Assembly: GCF_009741735.1 (NCBI RefSeq)
Contig: NZ_WHOH01000003.1
Coordinates: 1,240,001-1,304,000 of the forward strand
Direction of reading: 5' to 3'
DNA from: Lentibacillus sp. JNUCC-1
GTDB taxonomy: Bacteria; Bacillota; Bacilli; Bacillales; Amphibacillaceae
DNA length: 64,000 nucleotides
Of this stretch, positions 47,540 to 57,432 are shown in pieces. Each line of letters opens with the position of its first letter. Position 1 is the stretch's first letter. Position numbers and translations under genes: made by a program. The notes under the pieces are model-generated. The model searched no databases, had not been told where the DNA came from, and was given only the letters and a program-made list of their open reading frames with translations.

Positions 47540-49188
47540 TTACCAGAGTTTGAATCCTTTAGATCCTGGTGGTGCGTTTTGTATAATATCTATAAACGGT
47601 ATTGTATAGGCAAACAGGATGAGCAAAACGGTAACTCCAATCCAGACTTTCCAATTTTCCAGAATTTTCGGTGTCGGAGCTGCTTCATCTGCAAGCTCTG
47701 CAATTGGGAACTCTTCTTCACCCTTTGGTGCGAAAAATGCTAGGTTTATGAAGATAATGATCATAATAACCATGCCGATGAATAAGATAGAACCCCGATT
47801 GCTTGTGCCAGTTGGTATGCGCCCCATGCAGCAGTATCATCGTTTCCGACATATTCGGAATAAGCCGAACGTCTTGGTCCGCCCAGCAGACCCTGCCAGT
47901 GCATCGCACCGGACATAATCAACATTCCTACTGTCCAGAACATGGTCTGAACCATACCCAGCTTATTCATTTTCGGCGTCAATTTTCTACCTGTAAGAGA
48001 AGGGACAAGCCAATAAGTGATACCGAAAAACGTTAAGATAACTGTTGTAGCTGCAGTTAAATGGAAGTGTCCGGTGACCCAGATGGTATTATGAATAACC
48101 TGGTTCATTTGGTTTGAAGCGTTGATGATTCCGCCGGCACCGCCGGGAATAAACAACAGCATACCGATAAATGGTGCAAAGAAACGGACATCTTTCCATG
48201 GCAATTTCTTAAACCAGCCCATTATGCCTTTTCCACCAAGTTCTCTGCCGCGCATTTCAAACGTCGCGAATAAAGAGAAAGCTGTCATCAAGGATGGAAT
48301 TACAACTAAGAATGTTAAAACAACTTGTAAGTACTTCCAAAATGGATCGATCCCTGGTTCAGTCAGCTGGTGGTGAAATCCAACTGGAATCGAGAACAAA
48401 AGTAACAAAATAAAGGACATCCGTGCCAATGAATCGGAAAAAAGTTTGCCACCGATAATTTTTGGTATAATGGCATACCAAGCCATATAAGCAGGCAATA
48501 GCCAAAAGTAAACGAGCGGATGACCAAAATACCAAAACAGGGTACGGCTGACCAGTACATCAATTTCTTCAGTCAACCCAAGTGACCACGGGATAAATTG
48601 AATTAAGACCGCTGCGGCAACTCCAATTGTAGCAATCTGCCACATCAGCATAGTGATGACACCCATATAGCTCAACAAAGGCGTGCGCTCACCTGGATTT
48701 TCTTTTCGCCATCTGTAATGTTTATGGAAAATGGCAAAACCTTCAAGCCAGCTTCCCACTACGACAAGTGCGAGACCGATGTAGAAAATTGGGTGTGCTT
48801 GTAATGGAGCATAGAAAGTATACAAGACAGAAGCTTCATTCAATAAAATTACAATCGCTGTCATGATCACACCGGACACCATCATAAGAAAACCAGTCCA
48901 GGCCCATTTTCTTTCACCTGAAGTGTATTGTCCGGCAGATTTGCTTTGTGTTGCTAGAATAAAACCAATAATGAAGAACGTTGTCAAAACAAGTCCAAGG
49001 ACGACTCCGTGAAGCGTCAGCACTTGGTAATAACCAATTCCAAATGGCAGCGTAAAGTGGCCTGATCTCTCTAGTGTCTGCAACAAGCCTGCAGAGGCCC
49101 CGATAAAGAGTGCTGCAAAAGCAACAAATAAATGTGCCATGGCTAACTTTGCGTCTGGTGTATAAATGCTTCTTATTGATTTAATCAT
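47540..49188 (-). pseudogene. cbaA: ba3-type cytochrome c oxidase subunit I, frameshifted near the C-terminus
   Basis: The first frame covers eleven or so membrane helices: LHGVVLGLV (haem His), GHPLVYFWLLPAYMAWY (CuB His; Leu where A-type oxidases have Glu, as in ba3 enzymes), GFHHQLTEPG (two CuB His) and TGHFHLTAATTV (haem His). After GAYQLAQAIG it goes out of frame; the next frame continues GSILFIGMVIMIIIFINLAF and ends GSKGFKLW at 47540. One more base at the C run 47793-47796 restores ~550 residues. It reduces O2 at the haem/CuB site. The start overlaps the subunit II stop. Confidence 0.9.
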
Positions 49189-49670
49189 TACTCTATCACC
49201 TCAATTGTTGCGGCCATCATATGGTGACCAACACCACAGTATTCATTACAAAGCAATGTGAATTCCCCGGCGTTTTTGAATGTATTCGTATAAGTGCTGA
49301 TATAGCCAGGTTCAAGCATCATATTGACATTTGTGCCAGCAAGCTCAAAACCGTGTACAACATCTGCAGTTGTCACATTAAAATGAACAGTAGCGCCTTT
49401 GGGGATCTGAACAACCTTATCATCTGTTCCAACGTCATAGTTAAAAGCGGATGCTACAATGGTCAGCTGATATTCATTATCGCCAATCTCTACTAGGCCT
49501 GGATTATCAAATGGTGCCGTTTCATGAACTTTTTCGGGATCAATGGTGACTGCACAACTTGGAGGCTGATTGCCCATGTAAAATGCACTGACACCAACAA
49601 CCGTTAAAAAAACGAGCAGTGTGGCTGTACCAAACAACAACCAGATTTTTTCATATTTATGCATATTCAT
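49188..49670 (-). CDS. cbaB: ba3-type cytochrome c oxidase subunit II (CuA)
   Basis: 160 residues: one N-terminal membrane helix, then a cupredoxin domain. CuA ligands are visible in DVVHGFELAG (His) and CNEYCGVGHHMM (two Cys, His, Met). It accepts electrons from cytochrome c, which qcrABC can supply. It overlaps cbaA, fixing the operon order cbaC-cbaB-cbaA-sco on the minus strand. Confidence 0.94.
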   Translation of the reverse strand: MNMHKYEKIWLLFGTATLLVFLTVVGVSAFYMGNQPPSCAVTIDPEKVHETAPFDNPGLVEIGDNEYQLTIVASAFNYDVGTDDKVVQIPKGATVHFNVTTADVVHGFELAGTNVNMMLEPGYISTYTNTFKNAGEFTLLCNEYCGVGHHMMAATIEVIE

Positions 49671-49691
49671 AAGTGCTAAACTCCCTTCGTT

Positions 49692-49838
49692 TTAACGAGA
49701 TAAGTACAACATCCAAACTCCTGCCCACGAAACAATTAAAAATACCCCCAAAATCATAACGGACACAAAAGAGCCTTTTAATGATTTTTCCTCCTGTTTT
49801 TCTTCAGCGACTTGTTTTTGTTTTGCGGCGTTTCCCAT
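49692..49838 (-). CDS. ba3-type oxidase small subunit IIa-like protein
   Basis: 48 residues: a charged N-terminus rich in Lys, Gln and Glu, and one membrane helix (VMILGVFLIVSWAGVWML). AAAGGAGG precedes the ATG. Size, topology and place ahead of subunit II fit the single-helix subunit IIa of ba3 oxidases. Identification rests on context as much as sequence. Confidence 0.75.
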   Translation of the reverse strand: MGNAAKQKQVAEEKQEEKSLKGSFVSVMILGVFLIVSWAGVWMLYLSR

Positions 49839-49905
49839 CAGGCCACCTCCTTTATTCATGGTAGCTATAGTGAAAAATATGACCTATCCCTATAATACAA
49901 TGAAA

Positions 49906-49919
49906 TGAAAGCGATTTTG
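49906..49919. promoter_or_regulatory. Possible CcpA cre site upstream of the oxidase operon
   Basis: TGAAAGCGATTTTG agrees with the cre consensus TGWAANCGNTNWCA at all but the last two positions. It lies about 70 bases upstream of the oxidase operon and 160 bases upstream of the divergent polyketide synthase gene. Suggestive only. Confidence 0.3.
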
Positions 49920-50079
49920 CTTGTTTTGTGATGTATTCACACTTTGTTCAATAACTCTTGAACCCCGTTGTATCAAAGGTTTACTAACCTTTGCGTTTAA
50001 AAAGTTTGTGACTGATATATGAACAAAGAGTGGATAAAACGTTACAAAGACACAAATAATAACTGCAGGAGGGATGGAT

Positions 50080-51165
50080 ATGGCTTTTATCGGCTCAGTA
50101 GGGATTGGCCTGCCTGATCACCATATTTCTCAAGATGAGGCGAAGCAACTTGCAAGCAGCCTGTTTTCCAACAAAATCGCTGACACGGATCGTTTACTAG
50201 CTGTATTCGACCATGCTGCAATTGAAGACCGACAACTTGTTGTAGATCTAGATTGGTTTGCTCAAGATCACAGGTTAAAAGAAAGAAATGATATGTACAC
50301 ACAATCGGTTCTAAAACACACATTAACAGCACTGGACGAAACATTGGCTGCGGGTACTTTTTTGTCAAAAAACGTTCCATATGAAGCGATTGATTTAATC
50401 GTGTTCGTATCAAGCACTGGCTTGTCAACCCCATCCATTGATGCACATCTGATCAACTCCCGCCCCATTCGTGAAGATGTTGCGCGCATGCCTTTGTGGG
50501 GTTTTGGGTGTGCAGGTGGAGCAATTGGCTTGGCACATGCGCATGATTGGCTTCAGGCATATCCTGACAAAAACGCAATTGTGATTTGTGCTGAAACAGC
50601 CAGCCTGACTTTTCAGCATCAGGATACAAATCCCAGTAATTTGATTGGTACAGCGTTGTTTGGTGATGGAATGGCAGCAGCATTATTAATGGGGAAAGAA
50701 TCAAAATACCTAAATCATCTCATGAAAACAATTCCTAAAATCGCTAAACGAGGGTCTCACACTGCTAAAAATACATTAGATGTTATGGGGTGGGATGTAG
50801 TAGATAGTGGTTTTGAAGTCGTCTTTTCCAAACAAATCCCCTCGTTAGTAGAATCGGTATGGAAATCCCATGTAGAGCAATTCACCAGCGAGGTCTCCCT
50901 GCATCCGTCTGACATCCATTCCTATATCGCACATCCGGGTGGGCGAAAAGTACTGGAAGCAATGGAAAGTGTGTTTAATATCCCTCGGTTTAAACTACAG
51001 CCCTCATGGGATATACTTCGAAACCACGGTAATATGTCGTCACCAACAGTCTTGTATGCTTTAGAAAAATGGATGCAAAGTACTGTAGAAGCAGGGGAGA
51101 AAAGTATTCTGTCTGCTCTTGGACCTGGGTTTAGTTCTGAATTAATGAGTTTGGAGTGGGTGTGA
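50080..51165 (+). CDS. bpsA: Type III polyketide synthase (alkylpyrone synthase, BcsA/BpsA type)
   Basis: 361 residues from ATG 50080, with AGGAGGG at proper spacing; the ATG at 50074 abuts that site. Chalcone/stilbene synthase fold with catalytic Cys144 in WGFGCAGGAIGLAHA, His in AHPGGRK and Asn in NHGNMSSPT. Bacterial relatives condense long-chain acyl-CoA with malonyl-CoA (or methylmalonyl-CoA) to alkylpyrones. The next gene, one base later, is the matching methyltransferase. In B. subtilis the pair (bpsA-bpsB) is at another locus. Confidence 0.92.
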   Translation: MAFIGSVGIGLPDHHISQDEAKQLASSLFSNKIADTDRLLAVFDHAAIEDRQLVVDLDWFAQDHRLKERNDMYTQSVLKHTLTALDETLAAGTFLSKNVPYEAIDLIVFVSSTGLSTPSIDAHLINSRPIREDVARMPLWGFGCAGGAIGLAHAHDWLQAYPDKNAIVICAETASLTFQHQDTNPSNLIGTALFGDGMAAALLMGKESKYLNHLMKTIPKIAKRGSHTAKNTLDVMGWDVVDSGFEVVFSKQIPSLVESVWKSHVEQFTSEVSLHPSDIHSYIAHPGGRKVLEAMESVFNIPRFKLQPSWDILRNHGNMSSPTVLYALEKWMQSTVEAGEKSILSALGPGFSSELMSLEWV

Positions 51166-51166
51166 T

Positions 51167-51676
51167 ATGGCGGGTTGGATGTGGATTTTTATTGGTTTTC
51201 TGAGTGTGCAGCGGGGACTGGAATTGGTGATTGCTAAACAAAATGAACGGTGGATGCTGCAACAGGGAGCGGTGGAGAGGGGGCAGCGGCACTATAAGTT
51301 GTTTATTGCTGTTCACATTCTATTTTTCATTGCATTAATTGCCGAGACAAGCTGGCGGAATGATCAAGCTATGACTTTAAACCTTGTATTATTTACGTTG
51401 TTTATCATAGTTCAGCTTCTCAGGGTTTGGTGTATCACAGCATTGGGACGCTTTTGGAATACAAAAATAATCGTGCTACCCGGGGTTTCATTAATTCAAA
51501 AGGGACCGTACAAATATGTAAAGCATCCAAATTATATTGTTGTAGCTTTGGAGTTCATCATAATTCCTTTATTATTTGGAGCTTATTACACAGCCTTCCT
51601 ATTTCCGATGCTGCACTTTCTACTATTAAAAGTACGCATACCCCAAGAAGAACGAGCCCTGACAACTGCGAAATAA
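51167..51676 (+). CDS. bpsB: Isoprenylcysteine carboxyl methyltransferase family protein (alkylpyrone O-methyltransferase BpsB/YpbQ)
   Basis: 169 residues with four membrane helices. The ICMT signature is seen as GPYKYVKHPNYIVVALEF and a C-terminal RIPQEERAL. In B. subtilis BpsB methylates the hydroxyl of alkylpyrones made by BpsA. Start overlaps the bpsA end region, so the two are translationally coupled. Confidence 0.9.
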   Translation: MAGWMWIFIGFLSVQRGLELVIAKQNERWMLQQGAVERGQRHYKLFIAVHILFFIALIAETSWRNDQAMTLNLVLFTLFIIVQLLRVWCITALGRFWNTKIIVLPGVSLIQKGPYKYVKHPNYIVVALEFIIIPLLFGAYYTAFLFPMLHFLLLKVRIPQEERALTTAK

Positions 51677-51692
51677 ACAATTTGAAACACAA

Positions 51693-51723
51693 AAAAGAAG
51701 CGACGGGTTGTCGCTTCTTTTAA
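51693..51723. terminator. Bidirectional terminator between bpsB and the cold-shock gene
   Basis: AAAAGAAGCGAC pairs perfectly with GTCGCTTCTTTT around loop GGGTT, between convergent genes. Confidence 0.9.
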
Positions 51724-51742
51724 TTCTCATATATGTCGATGA

Positions 51743-51943
51743 TTAGTTTTTGGTTACGTTGGCAGCTTGTGGACCGCGTTCACCTTCGACAATTTCAAAA
51801 GTGACACTTTGGCCTTCTTCAAGTGTCTTGAAGCCTTCTTCTTGGATCGCAGAATAATGTACGAATACATCATTGCCTTCTTCCAGTTGGATAAAGCCAT
51901 ACCCTTTTTCTGCGTTGAACCATTTTACTACACCGTTTTCCAT
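51743..51943 (-). CDS. cspD: Cold-shock protein (CspA/CspD family)
   Basis: 66 residues, the standard single cold-shock domain. RNP1 KGYGFIQL and RNP2 VFVHYSAI are intact. It binds single-stranded RNA and DNA as an RNA chaperone. The promoter lies about 260 bases upstream, giving a long leader typical of cold-induced csp genes. Which B. subtilis paralogue it corresponds to (CspB, CspC or CspD) cannot be fixed. Confidence 0.95.
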   Translation of the reverse strand: MENGVVKWFNAEKGYGFIQLEEGNDVFVHYSAIQEEGFKTLEEGQSVTFEIVEGERGPQAANVTKN

Positions 51944-52211
51944 TGATAAGCCTCCTAAAAACTTTCACGTTCTGCCAGTCGTTCGATGATGCGATAAATC
52001 CAAAAACAACATTGAAGCTGTATTCATGATAGTGACACTTGCCGTACGTTTATCGTCTGATCAGTCGGAACATACTTCAAACGTGGTGGTAATACAAAGC
52101 AGATCCAGAACACAAAAAAACACTCCAGATAGAAGATGGGGAACATTACGCATCCACTTCCATTTGAAGTCGCTTGTTTCATGATTCCATCGATCTTCTT
52201 TGCTTGAGTAT

Positions 52212-52240
52212 AATATAACGTATTTATGGCTATGCGTCAA
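52212..52240 (-). promoter_or_regulatory. Sigma-A promoter of the cold-shock gene, with ~260-nt leader
   Basis: On the minus strand TTGACG (52240-52235), a 17-base spacer and TATATT (52217-52212). No other gene lies between it and the csp start at 51943, so the intervening bases are a long 5' leader. The remaining bases up to fhs (52241-52382) hold no feature I can support beyond the fhs ribosome site. Confidence 0.7.
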
Positions 52241-52382
52241 GAAAACAAGTAAAAAAAAGATGATATCTCCAGATTTTCTTGATATTTGTTTGAAAAAATT
52301 GGATTACTTTTGAGAAAAGTATTAAACTGTGTGTATGCGCAATCATTTTGTGCAGGGTGAGAATACAGAAAGGGGTTTTTCT

Positions 52383-54053
52383 ATGCCAACAGATATTGAA
52401 ATAGCACAAAAAGCAGAACTTAAGCCGATAGAGGAGATTGCTAAAGGTCTTGGTCTAGCTAAAGATGATTGGTCACCATACGGCCACACAAAAGCAAAAT
52501 TATCCGATCAGCTTTTAAACAAACTCTCTGACAAGCCGGACGGCAAGGTCATATTGGTTACGTCCATTAATCCAACAGCCGCCGGGGAAGGAAAGTCAAC
52601 TGTAACAGTTGGTTTGGGTCAGGCGTTAAACAAAATCAATAAAAAGACAGTCATTGCACTTCGTGAACCATCGCTTGGTCCCGTAATGGGGCTTAAAGGC
52701 GGGGCAGCAGGCGGGGGTTATTCACAAGTACTCCCAATGGAAGATATTAACTTGCATTTCACTGGTGATCTTCATGCCATCACGACTGCTAACAATTTGC
52801 TCGCTGCCATTATAGATAATCATATTCACAGAGGAAATGAGTTGAATTTGGACCCGCGTCGTATTGAATGGAAACGCGTCATGGATATGAACGATCGCGT
52901 GTTGAGACAAATTGTCGTCGGTCTTGGAGGACCGCTTCGAGGCGTTCCGCGTGAGGATGGGTTTAATATCACAGTTGCCTCAGAGATCATGGCTATTTTA
53001 TGTCTTGCTAATGATATTGATGATTTAAAGGCCAGGCTGTCTGAAATTGTAGTCGGTTATACATACGAGGAGCACCCGATTCGTGTTAAAGATTTGGCGG
53101 TGGAAGGTGCACTGACGCTCGTACTGAAAGATGCTTTAAAACCAAATCTTGTTCAGACCATTGAAAACACACCTGCTATTATACACGGTGGTCCATTTGC
53201 GAACATTGCTCATGGATGCAACAGTATCATGGCAACAAAAACAGCTGCTAAACTTGGTGAATATGTTGTGACAGAAGCCGGGTTTGGAGCAGATCTTGGG
53301 GCTGAAAAGTTCCTGGATATCAAATCACGCGCAGGCGGGTTTGAGACAGATGCGGTTGTCATTGTAGCGACAGTGCGCGCACTGAAAATGCATGGCGGTC
53401 TTTCTAAAGATGCGCTAACTGAAGAAAACCTCGAAGCACTGAAGGCAGGTATGGAAAACCTGAAGAAACACATTGAAACGATTGAGTCGTTTGGATTGCC
53501 GTTTGTGGTGGCCATCAACAAATTTCCTGCTGATACAGATGCCGAAGTGGAATTTGTACAGTCATGGTGTGAATCACGAGGTGTCGATGTGGCACTGGCT
53601 GATGTTTGGGCCAAAGGAGGAGCAGGCGGTATAGAACTCGCTGAAAAAGTGGTCCAAAAAGCCGACGTAACAGAGCGACAGTTTAACTATATGTATGAAC
53701 TTGATGAAACACTTGAAATGAAAATACGGCATATCGCTCAAAAGGTGTATGGTGCAGATGACATCGAGCTGTCACCAAAAGCCAAAAAGCAAATCGCCTT
53801 TTATGAAGAACAAGGGTGGGGGAAGCTGCCGGTTTGTATGGCAAAAACGCAATACTCTTTGTCGGATGATCCTTCACTTCTGGGACGTCCTAAAGGATTC
53901 ACAGTTAACATCAGAGAACTCAGACCTTCCATAGGTGCTGGTTTTATCGTTGTGTTGACCGGGGATATGATGACCATGCCAGGACTGCCGAAAAAACCAG
54001 CAGCCCTTAACATGGATGTTCTTGAAGATGGCAAGATTACCGGGTTGTTTTAA
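52383..54053 (+). CDS. fhs: Formate--tetrahydrofolate ligase
   Basis: 556 residues from ATG 52383 (AAAGGGG upstream). ATP-binding P-loop [15 protein letters not shown] region seen as [18 protein letters not shown], then [20 protein letters not shown], and a C-terminal [20 protein letters not shown]. It makes 10-formyl-THF from formate. I looked for a THF riboswitch upstream and did not find one. The HD gene overlaps its stop codon. Confidence 0.96.
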   Translation: MPTDIEIAQKAELKPIEEIAKGLGLAKDDWSPYGHTKAKLSDQLLNKLSDKPDGKVILVTSINPTAAGEGKSTVTVGLGQALNKINKKTVIALREPSLGPVMGLKGGAAGGGYSQVLPMEDINLHFTGDLHAITTANNLLAAIIDNHIHRGNELNLDPRRIEWKRVMDMNDRVLRQIVVGLGGPLRGVPREDGFNITVASEIMAILCLANDIDDLKARLSEIVVGYTYEEHPIRVKDLAVEGALTLVLKDALKPNLVQTIENTPAIIHGGPFANIAHGCNSIMATKTAAKLGEYVVTEAGFGADLGAEKFLDIKSRAGGFETDAVVIVATVRALKMHGGLSKDALTEENLEALKAGMENLKKHIETIESFGLPFVVAINKFPADTDAEVEFVQSWCESRGVDVALADVWAKGGAGGIELAEKVVQKADVTERQFNYMYELDETLEMKIRHIAQKVYGADDIELSPKAKKQIAFYEEQGWGKLPVCMAKTQYSLSDDPSLLGRPKGFTVNIRELRPSIGAGFIVVLTGDMMTMPGLPKKPAALNMDVLEDGKITGLF

Positions 54054-54649
54054 TGGATCAAGCGGAACAATTGGAAACAATCCGTCAGTATGTTTTTAAT
54101 TTGTTTGAAACAGACGCAACCGGACACGATTATCATCATATGAAGCGTGTTGCTTTAATGGCAAAAAAGATTGCTCAAGAAGAGCAAGCGGATGTGTTTA
54201 TGTGTGAAGCAGCCGGCTGGCTTCATGATGTTGGAGACCATAAATTGTTCAAGAGGCCTGCGGAAATCAAAGAAGATATGCAGAAGTTATTAAAAAACAT
54301 CGAACTACAGACTTTTTCGATCGATCATATCAACAGCATCATTCAATCAGTCTCATATACGTCGGGAAAACGAATTCCTGCGACACTGGAGGGGAAGATT
54401 GTCCAAGATGCGGACAGACTCGATGCACTAGGTGCTGTAGGGATTGCCAGAACTTTTGCTTATGGCGGCTTCAAACACCAGCCGATCTTCAGTGATGATG
54501 AGACTGAAAGAACATCAATGCGCCACTTTTATGATAAGCTCTTCAAATTATCAGATATGATGCATACGCAAAGCGCCCGCGAACTGGCAAAAGAGCGCCA
54601 TCAGTTCATGGAGCAATTCGTGGAACATTTTTATAAGGAATGGCTATAA
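54053..54649 (+). CDS. HD-domain phosphohydrolase (YpgQ-like)
   Basis: 198 residues. HD motif: HDYHHMKRV, WLHDVGDHK and IVQDADRLDALGA. YpgQ-type HD enzymes are nucleotide pyrophosphohydrolases; the exact substrate here is unknown. It starts in the fhs stop (TAATG), so it is coupled to fhs. Confidence 0.9.
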   Translation: MDQAEQLETIRQYVFNLFETDATGHDYHHMKRVALMAKKIAQEEQADVFMCEAAGWLHDVGDHKLFKRPAEIKEDMQKLLKNIELQTFSIDHINSIIQSVSYTSGKRIPATLEGKIVQDADRLDALGAVGIARTFAYGGFKHQPIFSDDETERTSMRHFYDKLFKLSDMMHTQSARELAKERHQFMEQFVEHFYKEWL

Positions 54650-54654
54650 CATCA

Positions 54655-54678
54655 ACAGCCGGGCAAAAGCCCGGCTGT
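54655..54678. terminator. Bidirectional terminator between the HD gene and the NlpC/P60 gene
   Basis: ACAGCCGGGC pairs perfectly with GCCCGGCTGT around AAAA, abutting both stop codons. Confidence 0.85.
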
Positions 54679-54679
54679 G

Positions 54680-55761
54680 TTATTGGATACGACGTGTTCC
54701 GATATACCGTTTTTCCCAATAGTTGTCGTCCAGGCTGGCAGTGGTCACACCAGTCGATGTTCCAGCATGAATAAACTGGCCATTACCAATATAAACTCCC
54801 ATATGGGACGGACCTGGTTTATACGTTTCAAAAAACACAAGATCACCAATGGACCGATCGTTGACAGGAGATGTGAAATTCCACATGTCTGACACCGTTC
54901 TGGGCGCTGTAACATTGTGTGCCTGAAAAACATATTGAATAAAACCGCTGCAGTCAAATCCGCCTGGGTCGTACCTCCCCATACATACGGTGTTCCTATA
55001 AGAGCGCGCGCTGTTTGAACGATACCGTTCCCTGAATTTGCAAGCTTTTTCACAGGTTGTTTTTTGGGTTGTTCTTTCTTGGCGGTTTGTTCAGCTGGAG
55101 TTTCTGCTTGGGCTGTTTCAACTGGTGCTTGAACATTATCGTGTTGTTCATGTTCCTCTTTTTCTTTTGGTTCACTTTCAGGTTGGTTTTCAGACTGGTT
55201 ATATAAGGTTTCAATGGAATCTGCAGTGACTTCGGGCGTTAGCTGAATCTGGTGAACATCTTCAGCTTTTTTAACAGCCTTGCTTGTAAGGGGGCCGTAT
55301 AAACCATCTATTTCGCCGGTATAATAGCCAAAATACTTAAGCGCCTTTTGAACAAGTTTCACATCTTCACCTTTTATCCCGGGATAGACCGAGCCGCTCA
55401 TTGTTTTTAATTCTTCAATGTACTTTTGCCGTTCCTCTTCGACAATACTATAAAGTGTATGATAATCGGCTTCACCGGTTATTTTAATGTTCATATCCGT
55501 TTGTATTTTCTTCAAAGCATGCTCGGTGAAAATCCCAAACTCTCCGTCTATATCATCATTATAGTAATTGAGGCGGTTCATTTTCTCCTGAAGAATTCGC
55601 ACACTCTCTCCATGCTCCCCGAAGGATATATGTTCAGCTTCCAGCAGTTTATTATTTTCCAGAACAGGATAAGCATCCACATACACGGAAAATGGCTGAC
55701 TTAGCACATAACTGTACAGAAACGACTGCTTAACCACCTGATTGATGGTTCCACTTAACAT
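54680..55761 (-). pseudogene. Secreted NlpC/P60 peptidoglycan endopeptidase with two PG-binding domains, frameshifted
   Basis: From the likely ATG at 55761 (GGGG eight bases upstream) a signal-like segment is followed by two PG_binding_1 repeats (GESVRILQEKMNRLNYYNDDIDGEFG and GEDVKLVQKALKYFGYY, cut here), a Glu/Gln/Pro/Lys-rich linker, and the NlpC start ALIGTPYVWGGT. There the frame breaks. The next frame gives PGGFDCSGFIQYVF (catalytic Cys), SHMGVYIG (His) and FIHAGTSTG. One more base at the G run 54966-54968 restores the enzyme. It would cleave D-gamma-glutamyl-meso-DAP bonds in the wall. Confidence 0.87.
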
Positions 55762-55936
55762 GCTCATGTCCCCTTTCTCATAGATGCCTTCTATGTATGA
55801 CGGTAGCTCCATCACTTCTAAAAATTTATGTTGCGGCCTAGTTGTTTATAACTGTGTTGTCATTACGTTTGTGTTACAATAAGTAATCAATGTAATTTAT
55901 AACATCGTACATAAATAGAAAAGAGGAGGGCATGGG

Positions 55937-56890
55937 ATGACTACTGGTGAATACGCCTATTTGTCACTTTGCCGGCACGTACTGGAGAATGGCTATGAAA
56001 AATCAGACCGAACACAAACAGGGACGAAATCTGTCTTCGGTCACCAGGTCCGTTACGATCTTCAAGAGGGATTTCCTTTACTGACAACTAAAAAAGTGCC
56101 GTTTCGACTCATTGTCAGCGAACTATTATGGTTTATTAAAGGTGATACGAATATCAGATATTTGCTCGAACACAATAATAACATCTGGAATGAATGGGCC
56201 TTTAAAAAATGGGTTGAAAGCGATGCGTATTCTGGGCCTGATATGCATGATTTTGGAAACCGCAGCTTGCTGGACCCTGAGTTCAAAGCCCAATACGATG
56301 CCCAAATGGCTATATTTAAAGAGAACATCCTGTCAGACGATGCGTTCAGTGAACGTTTTGGTGATTTAGGTGCCGTTTACGGGAAGCAGTGGCGGGAATG
56401 GGAGACGTCAAGGGGAGACGTTATTGATCAGTTGAAAGACGTCATTGAATCGATCCGCAACAATCCCGATTCCAGACGTCACATTGTTTCAGCCTGGAAC
56501 CCTGAAGACATCCCATCAATGGCGCTGCCACCTTGCCATACGTTATTTCAGTTTTATGTTGCTGACGGAAAACTTTCATGTCAGTTATATCAAAGAAGTG
56601 CAGACATCTTCCTTGGTGTGCCCTTTAATATAGCGAGTTATGCTTTGCTGACACATCTCATTGCCCGGGAATGTGACTTAGAAGTAGGAGAGTTCATTCA
56701 TACCATGGGGGATGCGCATATTTATTTGAACCATACAGAACAAATACAAACACAGCTTGAGAGAACGCCAAGAGCGTGGCCAATATTAAAAATTAATACA
56801 GACCGCTCTATGTTTGATTTGGAAGTGAAAGATCTAATTTTGGAAGGGTATGATCCACACCCAGGCATTAAAGCACCAATTGCTGTTTAA
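55937..56890 (+). CDS. thyA: Thymidylate synthase ThyA
   Basis: 317 residues, the longer form with an insertion after residue ~85. Catalytic Cys200 in [12 protein letters not shown], with [17 protein letters not shown] and the folate/dUMP residues in HIYLNH. It makes dTMP from dUMP with methylene-THF. AGAGGAGG precedes the ATG. The next gene regenerates THF, giving the classic thyA-dfrA pair. Confidence 0.96.
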   Translation: MTTGEYAYLSLCRHVLENGYEKSDRTQTGTKSVFGHQVRYDLQEGFPLLTTKKVPFRLIVSELLWFIKGDTNIRYLLEHNNNIWNEWAFKKWVESDAYSGPDMHDFGNRSLLDPEFKAQYDAQMAIFKENILSDDAFSERFGDLGAVYGKQWREWETSRGDVIDQLKDVIESIRNNPDSRRHIVSAWNPEDIPSMALPPCHTLFQFYVADGKLSCQLYQRSADIFLGVPFNIASYALLTHLIARECDLEVGEFIHTMGDAHIYLNHTEQIQTQLERTPRAWPILKINTDRSMFDLEVKDLILEGYDPHPGIKAPIAV

Positions 56891-56911
56891 CAGGCGAAGG
56901 AGGACTTGAAT

Positions 56912-57406
56912 ATGATATCACTTCTTGTTGCTATGGATCGTAACCGTGTAATTGGGTATCAAAACGGAATGCCATGGCATTTACCGGAAGACTTGAAATT
57001 TTTTAAGCGTCTTACTACAGGCCATATGATTGTGATGGGACGAAAAACGTTTGACTCTATCGGGCGCGCACTGCCCAATAGAGAAAATGTAGTCCTGACA
57101 CGAGGCACTGTTGATACTAATGAAAATATTAAAGTGATTCATGGCCTGGATCAGGTACAAACGTGGCATGACGAAGATCCTGAGAAAGAAATATTTGTGA
57201 TTGGCGGCGGACATATCTTTGAACAGGTACTGCCTTTTGCTGATCGGATGTACATTACGTTGATTGAGGATGAATTCACAGGGGATACATATTTTCCCGA
57301 ATTCAATGAAGCCAATTGGAAAGTATCATCTCGCGTGAAAGGTGAAAAGAATAACGATAACCCATACGACTATTACTTCATTCAATATGACAGGAACAAA
57401 CATTAA
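56912..57406 (+). CDS. dfrA: Dihydrofolate reductase
   Basis: 164 residues from ATG 56912 (GAAGGAGG upstream; the TTG at 56906 overlaps the spacer). N-terminal VAMDRNRVIGYQNGMPWHLPED (cut: the core is GMPWHLPEDLKFF), then VMGRKTFDSIG and GGGHIFEQVLP. It reduces dihydrofolate produced by ThyA; target of trimethoprim. Confidence 0.95.
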   Translation: MISLLVAMDRNRVIGYQNGMPWHLPEDLKFFKRLTTGHMIVMGRKTFDSIGRALPNRENVVLTRGTVDTNENIKVIHGLDQVQTWHDEDPEKEIFVIGGGHIFEQVLPFADRMYITLIEDEFTGDTYFPEFNEANWKVSSRVKGEKNNDNPYDYYFIQYDRNKH

Positions 57407-57432
57407 CAACCAGTCAATAAAGGGGGATGTCA

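Noticed and set aside
52241..52382. Possible THF riboswitch before fhs
   Set aside because: I could not find the conserved core of either known THF riboswitch class; the sequence is AT-rich and unstructured by eye.
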